Positions 9,194 to 19,332 of a DNA stretch of 64,000 nt are shown in pieces. A program made the position numbers and the translations under genes. Source of the stretch: CAWEQO01 sp963811225 (GTDB lineage: Bacteria; Chloroflexota; Anaerolineae; Anaerolineales; Anaerolineaceae); contig CAWEQO010000014.1 in assembly GCA_963811225.1 (NCBI GenBank), positions 1-64,000 of the forward strand, read 5' to 3'. Under the pieces are notes generated by a model. That model had not been told where the DNA came from. It searched no databases and worked only from the letters and a program-made list of their open reading frames with translations. How positions within the stretch are numbered: position 1 is the first letter of the stretch; the number at the start of each line of letters is the position of its first letter.

Positions 9194-9298
9194 ATGCACG
9201 CACCATGCGAACAGACGCCCGAGCAGGTCGTCGCCTGGGCGCTGGATGAGGAGATGTTCGAGAAGGTCAGGCGGTTGTTTGAGGAAATCAAGAGCTGA
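9194..9298 (+). CDS. Small hypothetical protein (34 residues)
   Basis: A 34-codon frame begins 27 bases after the CPBP-like gene. It has AAGGAG (9182-9187) six bases before the ATG. The product starts MHAPCEQTPEQVV and continues as an acidic amphipathic helix (EEMFEKVRRLFEEI). Good spacing of the ribosome binding site and plausible amino acid use make it a believable small gene. It probably shares the upstream transcript. Its function is unknown. Confidence 0.45.
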   Translation: MHAPCEQTPEQVVAWALDEEMFEKVRRLFEEIKS

Positions 9299-9370
9299 AC
9301 CGCTTTTGTGGTCCAGCTCTTGCTATAATAGACTCAAGACAGGGGCGAAAGATATAGAAAGGATCCAAGA

Positions 9371-10336
9371 ATGGACACAGCCATCGTCGAGCAGCTGCTC
9401 GATTCGCGAGAACCGTCGATTTGCTATAAGACCCGCGTGCTGCTGATGGACGCCGACCCGTACAGTCAGGAGGTGTGGGCGCTCCAGCAGCAGGTTAAGG
9501 AGTTGGAGCGGGTGCAGAAGCTGCTCTCGCTGCGGGATGCGGAAGGGAACATCCCCTATCACCCTTATAAGAAGTGGTACGGCGCGCACTGGACCCTGGC
9601 GGCCCTGGCCGACCTGGGCTACCCGTCCGGAGACGAGTTGCTGACGCCGCTGCGCGAGCAGGTCTACGAGTGGCTGTTTTCGGTCAAGCACATCACGAGC
9701 ATTCATGCGATCGAGGGACGCGTGCGGCGCTGCGCCTCACAGGAGGGCAACGCCCTGTATGCCCTGATGCGCCTGGGCCTGGCCGACAACCGCACCTTGC
9801 AGTTGGCCGAGAGCCTGATCCGCTGGCAGTGGCCCGACGGCGGCTGGAACTGCGACAAGAGCCCCGAGACGCTGAACTCCTCGTTCATGGAGACGCTCAT
9901 CCCCATGCGCGCCTTGATCCACTATGCCCAGCTCTCCTCCGACACCAAAGCGGCCCAGACCGCCCGCCGCGCCGCCGAGGTTTTCCTCAACCGGCAAATG
10001 TACCGCCGCGCCCACGATGGCGCAGTGATCCACCCCGACTTCACCCGTCTGCACTACCCGCCTTACTGGCACTACGATATCCTGGCGGGGCTGCAGGTGA
10101 TGGCCGAGGCCGGGCTGCTCAGCGACGAGCGCTGCCAGGAGGCCCTCGATCTGCTGGAATCCAAACGCCTGCCGGACGGCGGCTTCCCCGCCGAGGGACG
10201 CTACTACACCACCGGCGCAAGCGCCCCCTCCAACCGCTCCCTGGTCGATTGGGGCGGCGTCAACAAGCGCAAGATGAACGAATTCGTGACGGTGAATGCA
10301 TTGTACGTCTTGAAAACGGCCGGTCGATTGATGTAA
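9371..10336 (+). CDS. Prenyltransferase/squalene cyclase-repeat protein
   Basis: The 321-residue protein is predicted to be an alpha-alpha toroid like one domain of squalene-hopene cyclase. It contains two QW-like motifs: WQWPDGGWNCDKSPETLNSSF near residues 153-175 and RLPDGGFPAEGRYY near 265-280. It lacks an obvious DxDD protonation motif and is half the size of a true cyclase, so it may be a non-cyclase member. GAAAGGATCC supports the ATG at 9371, and a TATAAT lies at 9324-9329. It leads a five-gene plus-strand run with very short gaps (YbaK, a membrane protein, a DinB-like protein and a GNAT). The biochemical role is unknown. Confidence 0.7.
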   Translation: MDTAIVEQLLDSREPSICYKTRVLLMDADPYSQEVWALQQQVKELERVQKLLSLRDAEGNIPYHPYKKWYGAHWTLAALADLGYPSGDELLTPLREQVYEWLFSVKHITSIHAIEGRVRRCASQEGNALYALMRLGLADNRTLQLAESLIRWQWPDGGWNCDKSPETLNSSFMETLIPMRALIHYAQLSSDTKAAQTARRAAEVFLNRQMYRRAHDGAVIHPDFTRLHYPPYWHYDILAGLQVMAEAGLLSDERCQEALDLLESKRLPDGGFPAEGRYYTTGASAPSNRSLVDWGGVNKRKMNEFVTVNALYVLKTAGRLM

Positions 10337-10347
10337 GATAGGTGTCG

Positions 10348-10830
10348 ATGAACGATTTGAAACTCAGTCACAGCGCTCAAAAAGTCCAGACGGCCCTGGC
10401 GCAGATGGGCGTGACCTGCCAGGTGGTCGAGCTGCCGGATTCCACCCGCACCGCCAAAGAGGCCGCCCAGGCGATCGGCTGCGGCGTGGAGCAGATCGTC
10501 AAGTCGCTGGTGTTCCGCGGCAAGCTCAGCGGCGAGCCGCTGCTGGTGGTCGCCAGCGGCGTCAACCGCGTGGACGAGAAGCTGGTGGCCGGAATCTTCG
10601 GCGAGCCGCTCGAGAAGGCGGATGCCGACTTCGTCCGCGAGCGCACCGGCTTTGTCATCGGGGGTGTGCCGCCCGCCGGGCACACTGCGCCCATCCAAAC
10701 CTTGATCGATGCAGATCTGCTGCAGTATACCGAGATCTGGGCCGCGGCCGGAACACCGCGAGCCGTGTTCGCCCTGACCCCGGCCGATCTGCAGCGCATC
10801 ACCGCCGGGAAGGTGACGGAGATCTGCTGA
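10348..10830 (+). CDS. YbaK/EbsC-type aminoacyl-tRNA deacylase
   Basis: The 160-residue protein matches the YbaK/ProX editing-domain family, which hydrolyses mischarged aminoacyl-tRNAs in trans (for example Cys-tRNA-Pro). Recognisable segments are the TAKEAAQAIGCGVEQIVKSL helix and strand, the AsG-VNRVDE loop, FVIGGVPPAGH with the conserved Gly-His pocket, and the C-terminal IWAAAGTPRAVF strand. The ATG at 10348 is preferred; a GTG at 10342 is two codons upstream. Its stop codon overlaps the next start by one base, which indicates translational coupling. Confidence 0.88.
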   Translation: MNDLKLSHSAQKVQTALAQMGVTCQVVELPDSTRTAKEAAQAIGCGVEQIVKSLVFRGKLSGEPLLVVASGVNRVDEKLVAGIFGEPLEKADADFVRERTGFVIGGVPPAGHTAPIQTLIDADLLQYTEIWAAAGTPRAVFALTPADLQRITAGKVTEIC

Positions 10831-11252
10831 TGACCAAGGGCAGTCTCCGGCGCTTCGACCGCAGCGCCATGCTCAAGTCGCTGTGGCAGCCGCTGCTGGT
10901 CTGGTCGGCGGCGGTGGTGGCCGTGGCGCTGATCGGTCAGCCGACGGTGGTATGCATCACCCCGCTGGCCTGGCTGCTGGCCATCCCGGTTGGGCAGCAG
11001 GTGATCGAGCGTTCCAGCAACCGGTATCAGCAGATGTCGCTGATCGAGGCGGCCGTGTGTGGTGGGTTCTTGGGTCTCTACCAGGGTCTGCTGTTCCTGC
11101 CGGTCGGCTACATCACGCCCGGCATGACCGGTCAGGACCGGCAGCTGCTGCTGGTGCTGGCGCTGTTTTCCATCCTGATCGGGGTGTTCGCCTGCTCGGC
11201 CCTGGCGTTTTTCTTCGCCATGCGCAAGCAGAGTCAAATGGAAGAAGAATGA
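10830..11252 (+). CDS. Hypothetical membrane protein
   Basis: The 140-residue protein has four hydrophobic segments (about 20-38, 44-58, 75-95 and 110-130), with short charged ends and an acidic C-terminus. The start overlaps the deacylase stop by one base. I do not recognise a family. Its position inside a tightly packed operon suggests co-expression with the deacylase and the DinB-like protein. Confidence 0.65.
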   Translation: MTKGSLRRFDRSAMLKSLWQPLLVWSAAVVAVALIGQPTVVCITPLAWLLAIPVGQQVIERSSNRYQQMSLIEAAVCGGFLGLYQGLLFLPVGYITPGMTGQDRQLLLVLALFSILIGVFACSALAFFFAMRKQSQMEEE

Positions 11253-11280
11253 GCGGCCCGCCGGCCGACGCGAGGACGCA

Positions 11281-11868
11281 TTGAATCCTGACGATTTCTA
11301 CCAAATGGTCCACCTGGCCTTCATGCTGCCGCCCGGACCGCGCCATCGCGGCATGCTCAAACTGCAAGAGCAGATCCATGCCGGGTACAGCCGGGCGGTC
11401 GGCGCCATCGACACCCAGCGCGCCGCCCAGACCAGTTCGGACGGGCGCACCATCCTGCAAGTCGTCGGGCACATTGCCGAGTGGGACCGCTGGATGCTGC
11501 TCGGCGCGGCCGAGATGCTCAGCGGAGCCTCCTCCCCGCAGATGATGCGCCTGCAGGGCTACGTGGATGCCGCCGGGCAGGCCCACAACTTCAACAGCAT
11601 CGGTGAGTTCAACGCCGTGATGGCGCAGCAGCAAGCCGGCATACCCTGGGAGGCAGTCCAGCCGCTGGCGCTGCGCATGGCTTCGGCGCTGTACACGCTG
11701 TTCAGCCACCCGCTGCTGCTGGGGCCGGCCGTGCTGGAGCAGGGCGAGCCCGAGCAGGTGAAGTTCCCCTCGGGCAAGTCGATCACCGTGCCGGTGGGCT
11801 GGGCGCTGTGGTACATCACCCTCGAGCACGAGGGCGTGGAGCACGCCGGGGATTTGGGAATGGTTTAA
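11281..11868 (+). CDS. DinB-like protein
   Basis: The 195-residue protein starts at TTG 11281, directly after GACGCA and 28 bases beyond the previous gene. It has the layout of DinB/YfiT-type four-helix metalloproteins: a helix with VVGHIAEWDRWML carrying the first His, and a C-terminal helix with LEHEGVEHAGDL carrying the remaining histidines. Members of this family bind a divalent metal and often act as thiol S-transferases or in stress responses. The start codon is uncertain, because no clear ribosome binding site is seen. The gene ends two bases before the next ATG. Confidence 0.65.
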   Translation: MNPDDFYQMVHLAFMLPPGPRHRGMLKLQEQIHAGYSRAVGAIDTQRAAQTSSDGRTILQVVGHIAEWDRWMLLGAAEMLSGASSPQMMRLQGYVDAAGQAHNFNSIGEFNAVMAQQQAGIPWEAVQPLALRMASALYTLFSHPLLLGPAVLEQGEPEQVKFPSGKSITVPVGWALWYITLEHEGVEHAGDLGMV

Positions 11869-11869
11869 G

Positions 11870-12334
11870 ATGGATTACACAATCCGCCGCGCAGCGCTGG
11901 ATGACGCCGAACGGCTGGCCGAGCTGGTCCGCAGCGTCGGCTGGTTCCGGCACATGCAAGATGAGACCTTCGAGCAGACCTGCGACAACGTGACGCGCCA
12001 GATCGAGCTGTGCCTGCGGGACGACAGCCACATGGTGCTGTGCGCCCAGGAGGACGACCGGCTGCTCGGCTACGTCTTGGTGCACTGGAACCCCTACCTG
12101 ATCCACACCGGCCCCGAGGGCTATGTCTCCGAGCTGTTCGTGCAAGACTTCGCCCGGGGGCGCGGGGTCGGGGCGCGGCTGCTGGGAACGGTCAAAGAGG
12201 AAGCCCGCAAGCGCGGCTGCGACCGGCTGTTATTGCTGAACGTGCGCAGCCGGGAGTCGTATGTGAGGGGCTTCTACCGCAAGCACGGCTGGATCGAGTG
12301 GGAGGACGCCGCTCCGTTCGTCTACCGGCTTTAA
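11870..12334 (+). CDS. GNAT family N-acetyltransferase
   Basis: The 154-residue protein is a single-domain GNAT acetyltransferase. It begins with the DYTIRRAALDDAERLAELV pattern, and its acetyl-CoA loop reads ARGRGVGARLL near residues 95-108. The final strand-helix ESYVRGFYRKHGWIEW is typical of the family. It follows the DinB-like gene by one base and ends the operon. A hairpin lies 33 bases downstream. The substrate is unknown. Confidence 0.87.
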   Translation: MDYTIRRAALDDAERLAELVRSVGWFRHMQDETFEQTCDNVTRQIELCLRDDSHMVLCAQEDDRLLGYVLVHWNPYLIHTGPEGYVSELFVQDFARGRGVGARLLGTVKEEARKRGCDRLLLLNVRSRESYVRGFYRKHGWIEWEDAAPFVYRL

Positions 12335-12366
12335 TACTTATCCCTCCGTCCCACGCAGAGCTCTTC

Positions 12367-12395
12367 CTCTGTCCCATGCTCCACCTGGGACAGAG
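12367..12395 (+). terminator. Hairpin at operon end
   Basis: CTCTGTCCCA and TGGGACAGAG form 10-bp perfect arms around a nine-base loop, 33 bases after the GNAT stop. There is no T-tract. Confidence 0.5.
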
Positions 12396-12590
12396 AGAAA
12401 ACGCACCCGCTGCTTCAGCCATCTTGACAAGTTATGCTATGATAGAAGTAGTCAAGTTTGAGGATTTCTACAGAAAATATACAGTTTATAGGGGGTAGCG
12501 AGGAGGTATTACCCTACACGAAACGCAGCATTTCCAAGAGCAAGACGCTTGGTCAACCGATCCGTACATAATCAAATTGGAGGAATGCAA

Positions 12591-13405
12591 ATGAAACGTG
12601 TAGCTTTTTCACTGACCCTGGTTCTGGTCCTGATGCTCAGCGTCGTCGGCATGGCGTCCGCCGTGACAGACGGGTATCCTGACGGTGAGGGCCACCCCTA
12701 CGTGGGCTTGATGGTCGCGCAGACTGCCGATGGCACGCCCCTCTGGCGCTGCAGCGGCACACTGGTCGCCCCGCAGTTGTTCGTCACCGCCGGGCACTGC
12801 ACCGAAGCCCCGGCAGCGCACGTCGAGATCTGGTTCGAGACCGACGTGCAATCGAATCAGGCCGCCTTGGGTTACCCGTATACGGGTGACGTCGGAGGCA
12901 CGCCCTACACCCACCCGCAGTACGACCCCAACGCCTTCTTCCTGTACGATTTGGGCGTCGTGGTGCTCGACACGCCACTCGTAATGGACACCTACGGCCA
13001 GCTGCCCGAGCTGAACCAACTCGAACTCGCTCAAGACGCGCCGCGGCCATAAAGATACCACCTTCACGGCGGTCGGCTACGGCTTGCAGAAGAGCTTCCC
13101 CGACGCTGCCAGCTGGAAGGATGTGGCTCAGAAGGTGCGCATGGTCGCGACCCCGCGGCTGATCCAGATCAACGGCGGCATCGTGGGCGATTACTCCTTG
13201 CTGCTTTCGAATAACGCCAACACCGGCGGCACCTGCTTCGGCAACTCGGGCGGCCCGAACTTCATCGGCGACTTCGAACGTGATGGCCGGGGTGACCTCG
13301 TTCGGCATGAACGGCACCTGCGGCGGCACCGGCGGCGTCTACCGCATCGACAGGGCCGATGACCTGAACTGGCTCTACGGAGAATTCGGCCAGTACCTGA
13401 ATTAA
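12591..13405 (+). CDS. Secreted trypsin-like serine protease, two frameshifts
   Basis: The product would be an exported S1-family (chymotrypsin-fold) protease. Residues 1-24 form a signal peptide ending MASA. The catalytic triad is visible: His in VTAGHC, Asp in LYDLGVVVLD, and Ser in GNSGGP. GGAGG at 12579-12583 supports the ATG at 12591. The frame breaks twice. At 13023-13028 (GAACTC), removing one A gives Leu-Asp-Ser-Leu-Lys-Thr. At 13270-13275 (GACTTC), removing one T gives Gly-Asp-Ser-Asn-Val-Met-Ala. The corrected protein is about 270 residues and ends FGQYLN. With triad and both ends intact, I think a sequence error is more likely than a dead gene. Confidence 0.82.
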
Positions 13406-13422
13406 AGCAACCAAGAAGAATC

Positions 13423-13475
13423 ATGCAGAAACACAAAGCAGGAGCACCCGTTGCTCCTGCTTTGTGTTTCTGCAT
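13423..13475. terminator. Long perfect hairpin between convergent genes
   Basis: Two perfectly complementary 24-bp arms (13423-13446 and 13452-13475) flank a five-base loop, 18 bases after the protease stop. The adjacent sequence has no T-tract on the plus strand. It lies between the protease and the minus-strand TadG-like gene. Confidence 0.75.
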
Positions 13476-13709
13476 GGCTGCTTTCCGTCAGATCTTCCAG
13501 CCTCCTAGCTTGCTCGGGCTGCTTGTACGCGCATCCCGGTGAAAGCCGCCGCTTGCCTGGGGGTCAGGCCGGCTGCCAGCCCTCGTATAGGTGGATGCAG
13601 CCGGCCGCATCCACAAAAAAATCATTCCAAGAACAAACCTCCCCCGGCCTGCAGATTGGCCGGGGGAGACTGGTCCACGGGATGTGGGCGAAGGTCGGGT
13701 GCGATTAAG
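13476..13709. other. Intergenic region with a second hairpin
   Basis: No gene is seen. A GC hairpin with arms CCCCCGGCC/GGCCGGGGG occupies 13641-13666. It may serve as the terminator of the minus-strand gene that ends at 13710. Confidence 0.4.
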
Positions 13710-15035
13710 CTAGCGGTTCAGCTCCAGATAGGTAGGCCGGAGGTAGTTCTCGTCCGGATTGAAGTTGATGCGGGTCGATGAGTTGCCGGTGAAGGTGACC
13801 TCCCAACCGATGATCTGGGTATGGTAGGTGGGGTGTATGTCGCCGTTCCCCTCGATGTCGATCAGCGAACCCGGGCCGTAGACCGTGCCGGTGTAGTAGC
13901 TGCCCGAGTTGCCGGAGATCAGGATGTCTTTGTTGGCGCCGCTGGCCGAGTAGATCACCACATTGCGAATGGCCGGGCTGGCCTCACCGGTGGGAGCCGA
14001 CAGCTCGACGTGAGCATTGCCGGCGATCCAAATGCGCCCGCTCTTCATATAGATCGTAACGCCGTTACCGATCAAGGTACCCGCAGTTACACGGAAGTCG
14101 CCGTTGAAGCAGTATAGACCGGGCATCATGGTCAGGGTTTGCTGGCCGGTCACGTTGGTAGCGCCGTAGTTGCCCGGATAGATCGTCGCATCTTTCTTCT
14201 TGTCCTGGCCCTTGTTCTTGTCATCCTCCTCAACATAGCCCGAGTTGTTCAGGGAATCGCAGTCCGGCTCGGGGATCTCAGGCACGACGACCTTTGCAGG
14301 CGCTTTGGTTGGGTCTGGGTCAAAGTCTGCCATCGAGCACTTTGTGCAGTCCGAGACATAGTGGATCGGTAACGTGTTGGGCGTGACGTGGGTCGGGGGA
14401 TGCCCGCCGGTTGTGATGCCGCCGTTCGAGATGAGGCCTCCGCCGTTGACGTAGATCTCCGGGCTGCCTTTGATCCACAGCGCCTTTTCACTGCCTTCGT
14501 TCAGTGCGATGATTGCGTATCCCGCCGCGAAGTTGGATCGCGGACGCACTCGCACCACGGATTCGACCGTATTTTTGACGTCGCCGCTGTAGAACAGTTG
14601 GGCGAAGGCGGTCTGCACCTCGCTGGTCACACTGACCCGCACGTCGACATGGGGGTCGGGCCGCCCGTTCTTGGTATCGATCCCACAGGTGATTTCGATA
14701 CCGCTCTTGTCCGACAGGTCCTGGTCGAGCTCGAAGCCGTTGGTTTTGGCTCGCGAGGCCGCCAGGTTGAGCGCGGCCGTCTTGACCGCATTCATCGTCG
14801 CGCCAGTGCAATCGAAGTTGCCTTCGGTGACGAAGCGGTTCTCCATCTCCATGGCAGCCGCACCCCCGCCCGCATAGGCAGCAGCGTCGGCGGCGTTCTG
14901 GTCGTAGCGCCGGTCGGCGTAGATCTGGCCGCCATCGATGGCCAGGGCCGTCAGCCCCAGCAGGGCAACCAGCCCAAGCGTGAGCAGGACCAGCACCTGC
15001 CCACTTTCCTCCTTATCTCTCAATTTGACTCGCAT
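13710..15035 (-). CDS. TadE/TadG-like pilus-associated surface protein
   Basis: The 441-residue protein starts with a Tad-type pseudopilin-like helix: after RDKEESGQ comes a hydrophobic stretch (about residues 12-32). It is followed by the TadG signature DGGQIYADRRYDQNAADAAAYAGGG, where the helix continues into an Ala-rich segment. The remainder is secreted. It holds glycine-rich beta-type repeats (GSPEIYVNGGGLISNGGI, GNGVTIYMKSGRIWIAGNAHVEL), a charged Asp/Lys stretch near residue 290 and Cys pairs. AAAGGAGG upstream fixes the ATG at 15035. No other tad genes lie nearby, so it is an orphan. It may be a surface or extracellular matrix protein rather than a pilus assembly factor. Confidence 0.72.
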   Translation of the reverse strand: MRVKLRDKEESGQVLVLLTLGLVALLGLTALAIDGGQIYADRRYDQNAADAAAYAGGGAAAMEMENRFVTEGNFDCTGATMNAVKTAALNLAASRAKTNGFELDQDLSDKSGIEITCGIDTKNGRPDPHVDVRVSVTSEVQTAFAQLFYSGDVKNTVESVVRVRPRSNFAAGYAIIALNEGSEKALWIKGSPEIYVNGGGLISNGGITTGGHPPTHVTPNTLPIHYVSDCTKCSMADFDPDPTKAPAKVVVPEIPEPDCDSLNNSGYVEEDDKNKGQDKKKDATIYPGNYGATNVTGQQTLTMMPGLYCFNGDFRVTAGTLIGNGVTIYMKSGRIWIAGNAHVELSAPTGEASPAIRNVVIYSASGANKDILISGNSGSYYTGTVYGPGSLIDIEGNGDIHPTYHTQIIGWEVTFTGNSSTRINFNPDENYLRPTYLELNR

Positions 15036-15233
15036 GGTAGTTCCTCCTTTCAAAATGAAACGGTGACGAATGCCGCCCTCTGCGGGGTCCATGCTGGTTA
15101 ACGTGGACCCGGCGAGAGGCAAGCAAATGAATCCAGCAAATGCTGGAGGACAACCGATGGATTGGGCTAATTTTCTCAGTGGAAATTTACAGACGTGCCC
15201 CCTCGTACAATTCGTTATGATGGCGGTAATGTC

Positions 15234-15250
15234 ACACGTACACTACGTGT
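15234..15250. promoter_or_regulatory. Possible operator palindrome
   Basis: Seven-base perfect arms (ACACGTA/TACGTGT) flank CAC. They are followed within 25 bases by two TACGTA hexamers. The position about 200 bases upstream of the TadG-like gene fits a regulator binding site. Confidence 0.35.
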
Positions 15251-15476
15251 TTTATTTATACGTATTTCTACGTATTCATTAAACGACGAATCAGGGTGAA
15301 AGTCAATATGATTCCGGGGAAAGATTCATTACAGTCTTGCAAGAAAGCGAACGCCAGAACCATGGATGCACACAAAGAATGCGCTTGATCGATAGAGGCG
15401 ATTGCCCCTCTACGTCCATCGTTCTGGTCGTTTTGGATTCTACAACCCTTATAAAGTTTTTTTTTCAATACTCGAA

Positions 15477-15505
15477 TTGACTCAAATCCCGCAAAGTGCT
15501 ATCAT
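15477..15505 (+). promoter_or_regulatory. Putative sigma-70 promoter of the PIN/TRAM-cysS block
   Basis: TTGACT (15477-15482) and TATCAT (15500-15505) are separated by 17 bases. The start codon of the PIN/TRAM gene lies 120 bases downstream. Confidence 0.5.
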
Positions 15506-15624
15506 CGGATTATAATAAATGAAGTCCAATCATTGTGTGGGCAGCGGTGTTTTTCATTAGGGTCGCTGCAAGTTATCATCCTTTTCGCACATTAACAACC
15601 AGATATTATTTTTGGAGGATTTTC

Positions 15625-16743
15625 ATGAGTTCCGAATTCATTGTCCGTTTAATCGGAATGATCGCCTTCTCCATCATTGGAGTTTATTGGGGCAGCCTGC
15701 TTGGACAGTACGCCAATCAAACCCCCACCGTTGGAACCTTCTCCGTTGAGCAGTATGCATTCACCATAGGCCTGGTAGGCGCTTTAGCTGGACTTATCCT
15801 CACTCCTTTTATCACAACCCGTCCGATCCGTGCCTTGCGCTCAATCTTTGCCCGCATCTCCGTCCAAACCCTCTTCGCATCCCTCATTGGCCTGGTGGTT
15901 GGACTGATCTTCGCCGCCCTGCTCGCTTTTCCTATTTCATTACTTCCTTCACCTTTCGGGGACATTCTGCCGTTCGTTGGCGTGCTTCTGTTTGGGTACA
16001 TGGGTGTAGCCGTGTTCGTCATGCGCCAGAATGATCTATTCGGCATGATGTCTGCAATCACGTCTCGTCCCGGGCAAGGCAGAGAGGATGGAAAGGAAGG
16101 CGAAAGCGGCGCCGGTTGGGCCGACGGCCGCTCGATCCTGTTGGACACCAGCGTTATTATCGACGGCCGAATAGCCGATATCGCTCGTACTGGCTTCCTG
16201 GCCGGTACGCTTCTGATTCCGCGCTTCGTGCTGCTTGAACTTCAATACATCGCCGACTCGCCCGACAGCCTGCGCCGGCAGCGCGGCCGCCGTGGCATGG
16301 AGGTGCTGTCTTCGCTGCAGCGCGAGCCAACCATCCCCGTCAAGATGAGTGACATCGACGTGGAGGGGGTGCGCGAGGTGGATGACAAGCTGGTGATCCT
16401 GGCCCGGCAGCTGCGCTGTCCGGTGCTGACCAACGATTACAACCTCAACCGCATCGCCGAGCTGCAAGGCGTGACGGTGCTGAACGTCAACGAACTGGCC
16501 AACGCCGTCAAGTCGGTGCTGCTGCCCGGTGAGGTGCTCCCCATCCGCATCATTCAAGAAGGCAAAGAGTACGGGCAGGGCGTCGGTTACATGGACGACG
16601 GCACCATGGTCGTGGTCGAGAACGGCCGCGAGCACATGGATAACGAGATTGAGGTCATGGTGACCAAGGTGCTGCAGACCGCAGCCGGCCGGATGATCTT
16701 CGCCCGCCCTGAAGAACACAGCGGCCGCAACGGGAACCGCTAG
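15625..16743 (+). CDS. PIN/TRAM domain membrane protein (YacL-like)
   Basis: The 372-residue protein has four N-terminal membrane helices (roughly residues 7-25, 40-60, 80-105 and 110-130). They are followed by a PIN-type ribonuclease domain (ILLDTSVIIDGRIADIARTG, with acidic residues further on at ELQ, EVDDK and TNDYN), then a C-terminal TRAM RNA-binding domain (VLPIRIIQEGKEYGQGVGYMDDGTMVV). This matches Bacillus YacL, a presumed membrane-attached RNase. GGAGG at 15614-15618 supports ATG 15625. It precedes cysS by 13 bases, and the cysS ribosome binding site overlaps its stop, so the two are co-transcribed. The RNA target is unknown. Confidence 0.92.
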   Translation: MSSEFIVRLIGMIAFSIIGVYWGSLLGQYANQTPTVGTFSVEQYAFTIGLVGALAGLILTPFITTRPIRALRSIFARISVQTLFASLIGLVVGLIFAALLAFPISLLPSPFGDILPFVGVLLFGYMGVAVFVMRQNDLFGMMSAITSRPGQGREDGKEGESGAGWADGRSILLDTSVIIDGRIADIARTGFLAGTLLIPRFVLLELQYIADSPDSLRRQRGRRGMEVLSSLQREPTIPVKMSDIDVEGVREVDDKLVILARQLRCPVLTNDYNLNRIAELQGVTVLNVNELANAVKSVLLPGEVLPIRIIQEGKEYGQGVGYMDDGTMVVVENGREHMDNEIEVMVTKVLQTAAGRMIFARPEEHSGRNGNR

Positions 16744-16756
16744 GAGTAAAGAAAGA

Positions 16757-18157
<1,401 letters not shown>

Positions 18158-18163
18158 TTCCTG

Positions 18164-18227
18164 AGAGAGTAGAGAACAGAGAGTAGAATAGAGAGCAGTA
18201 TACTCTACTCTCTGTTCTCTACTCTCT
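18164..18227. repeat. GA/CT-rich inverted repeat between cysS and rlmB
   Basis: Perfect 24-bp arms (18164-18187 and 18204-18227) made of GAGAGTAGAGAACAGAG-type sequence flank a 16-base loop, directly after the cysS stop. More CTCTGTTCTCTA units continue to about 18238. The same motif recurs at ten or so intergenic places in the window. Confidence 0.75.
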
Positions 18228-18246
18228 GTTCTCTATTCCTTTTATT

Positions 18247-18984
18247 ATGAAAGAATGGATCACCGGGCGAAACCCGGTCTACGAAGTGATGCAAGCCAGG
18301 CGGCGGCACCTCTTCCGGCTGCAAGTGGCCAGAGGGGTGGAGGAAAAGGGCCGCCTGGCCGAGATTTTAAAAATGGCCCCCCAGCGCAATCTGAAGGTGG
18401 AGCGTGTGCAGCGTCAGCAGCTGGACGCGATCGGTGAGAACCCGCAGGGCGTGGCGCTGGAGGTCAGCGCCTACCCTTACGCCGCCATTCAAGACATCCT
18501 GGCCCTGCCCAAAGAGCGCCAGGAGCCGCTGTTCGTACTGCTGCTGGACGTGATCCAGAACCCGCAAAACCTGGGCACCCTGCTCCGCACAGCGGAAGCG
18601 GTGGGGGTGCACGGTGTGGTGGTGCCGCTGGCGCGGGCCGCCGGGGTGACGCCCGCGGTGGTGCACGCCTCGGCAGGGGCCAGCGAGCACCTGCTGGTGG
18701 CGCAGTACAACCTGGCCCAGGCGATCGACCTGCTCAAAGAGGCGAACGCCTGGGTGATCGGGCTGGAGGGCTCGCCCGAGGCGCAGCCGGTAAAGCAGGT
18801 GCGTTTGGACGGGCCGCTGGGGCTGGTGGTCGGCAGCGAGGGCGAGGGTATGCGCACCCTGGTGCGCAAATCCTGCGATGTGCTCATGCGCCTGCCGATG
18901 CGCGGCCGGGTCGAATCGCTGAACGCCGCCGTGGCCGGTTCGATTGCCCTTTACCTGGCTCTAGAGGCAAGAGCAAAATCCTAA
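18247..18984 (+). CDS. rlmB: 23S rRNA 2'-O-ribose methyltransferase, RlmB/TrmH family
   Basis: The 245-residue SPOUT methyltransferase would methylate a ribose 2'-OH in 23S rRNA (G2251 in E. coli numbering) using S-adenosylmethionine. The N-terminal substrate-binding domain (EWITGRNPVYEVMQA) is followed by the three SpoU motifs: DVIQNPQNLGTLLRTAEAVG, GLVVGSEGEGM and VESLNAAVAGSIALYLA. The start follows a CT-rich hairpin without an obvious ribosome binding site. A close relative acting on tRNA cannot be excluded. Confidence 0.9.
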   Translation: MKEWITGRNPVYEVMQARRRHLFRLQVARGVEEKGRLAEILKMAPQRNLKVERVQRQQLDAIGENPQGVALEVSAYPYAAIQDILALPKERQEPLFVLLLDVIQNPQNLGTLLRTAEAVGVHGVVVPLARAAGVTPAVVHASAGASEHLLVAQYNLAQAIDLLKEANAWVIGLEGSPEAQPVKQVRLDGPLGLVVGSEGEGMRTLVRKSCDVLMRLPMRGRVESLNAAVAGSIALYLALEARAKS

Positions 18985-19332
18985 GAGAGTAGAGAACGGA
19001 TCATTCACCGCAGCCTCACGAAGCGCCCTGGAAGGGGTTTCTGTAGTTCCGTAGCCCCAGGCATCCTCGCGAAGCACCCTGTAAGGGCTGCCGGGGTCCA
19101 TCGTTTATGCATACCCCTTGCCTACGGGAGTCCCTGTCGCAAATACCCCAGACAGCCCTTACAGGGTGCTTCGCGAGGATGTCTGGGGCTACAGAACCTC
19201 AAGCATCCTTGTCTGGGGCTACGCGCTGCGTGCAAGCGGTTTCCATGCCTGGCGGCGATTGCCAATCATCGGGACTGCTCTCTGTTTTTCCCTGCTATAA
19301 TCGTCTTATCCTGCACTTCCAAGGAAGACGCC
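18985..19332. repeat. Intergenic repeat cluster (GTAGCCCCAGGCATCC family)
   Basis: No gene is seen. Two 40-base units (19051-19090 and 19153-19192) are inverted copies of each other with a single mismatch. They begin GTAGCCCCAG and end AAGGGCTG. Partial copies lie at 19010-19040 and 19200-19230. Fragments of the GA-rich family sit at both ends (18984-18996, 19277-19287). A TATAAT near 19296 may be the -10 element for the nitroreductase gene. Confidence 0.75.

Larger units (their letters stand above)
15036..15624. other. Divergent intergenic region, TadG-like / PIN-TRAM
   Basis: This 589-base AT-richer stretch holds no gene I can support. It contains an inverted repeat ACACGTA-CAC-TACGTGT (15234-15250), followed by two TACGTA blocks, which could be an operator. 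A sigma-70-like promoter is at 15477-15505. A minus-strand open frame at 15268-15468 has no ribosome binding site and is not convincing. Confidence 0.5.

Noticed and set aside
12424..12443. TTGACA followed by TATGAT as a promoter for the protease
   Set aside because: The two hexamers are only eight bases apart, too close for sigma-70 use.
15268..15468. A 66-codon minus-strand frame in the divergent gap before the PIN/TRAM gene
   Set aside because: It has no ribosome binding site or recognisable protein pattern, and it overlaps promoter-like DNA.
18985..19332. tRNA or small structured RNA gene in the repeat cluster
   Set aside because: The stems are long inverted repeats shared with other loci, and no cloverleaf pattern or TTCGA loop is present.
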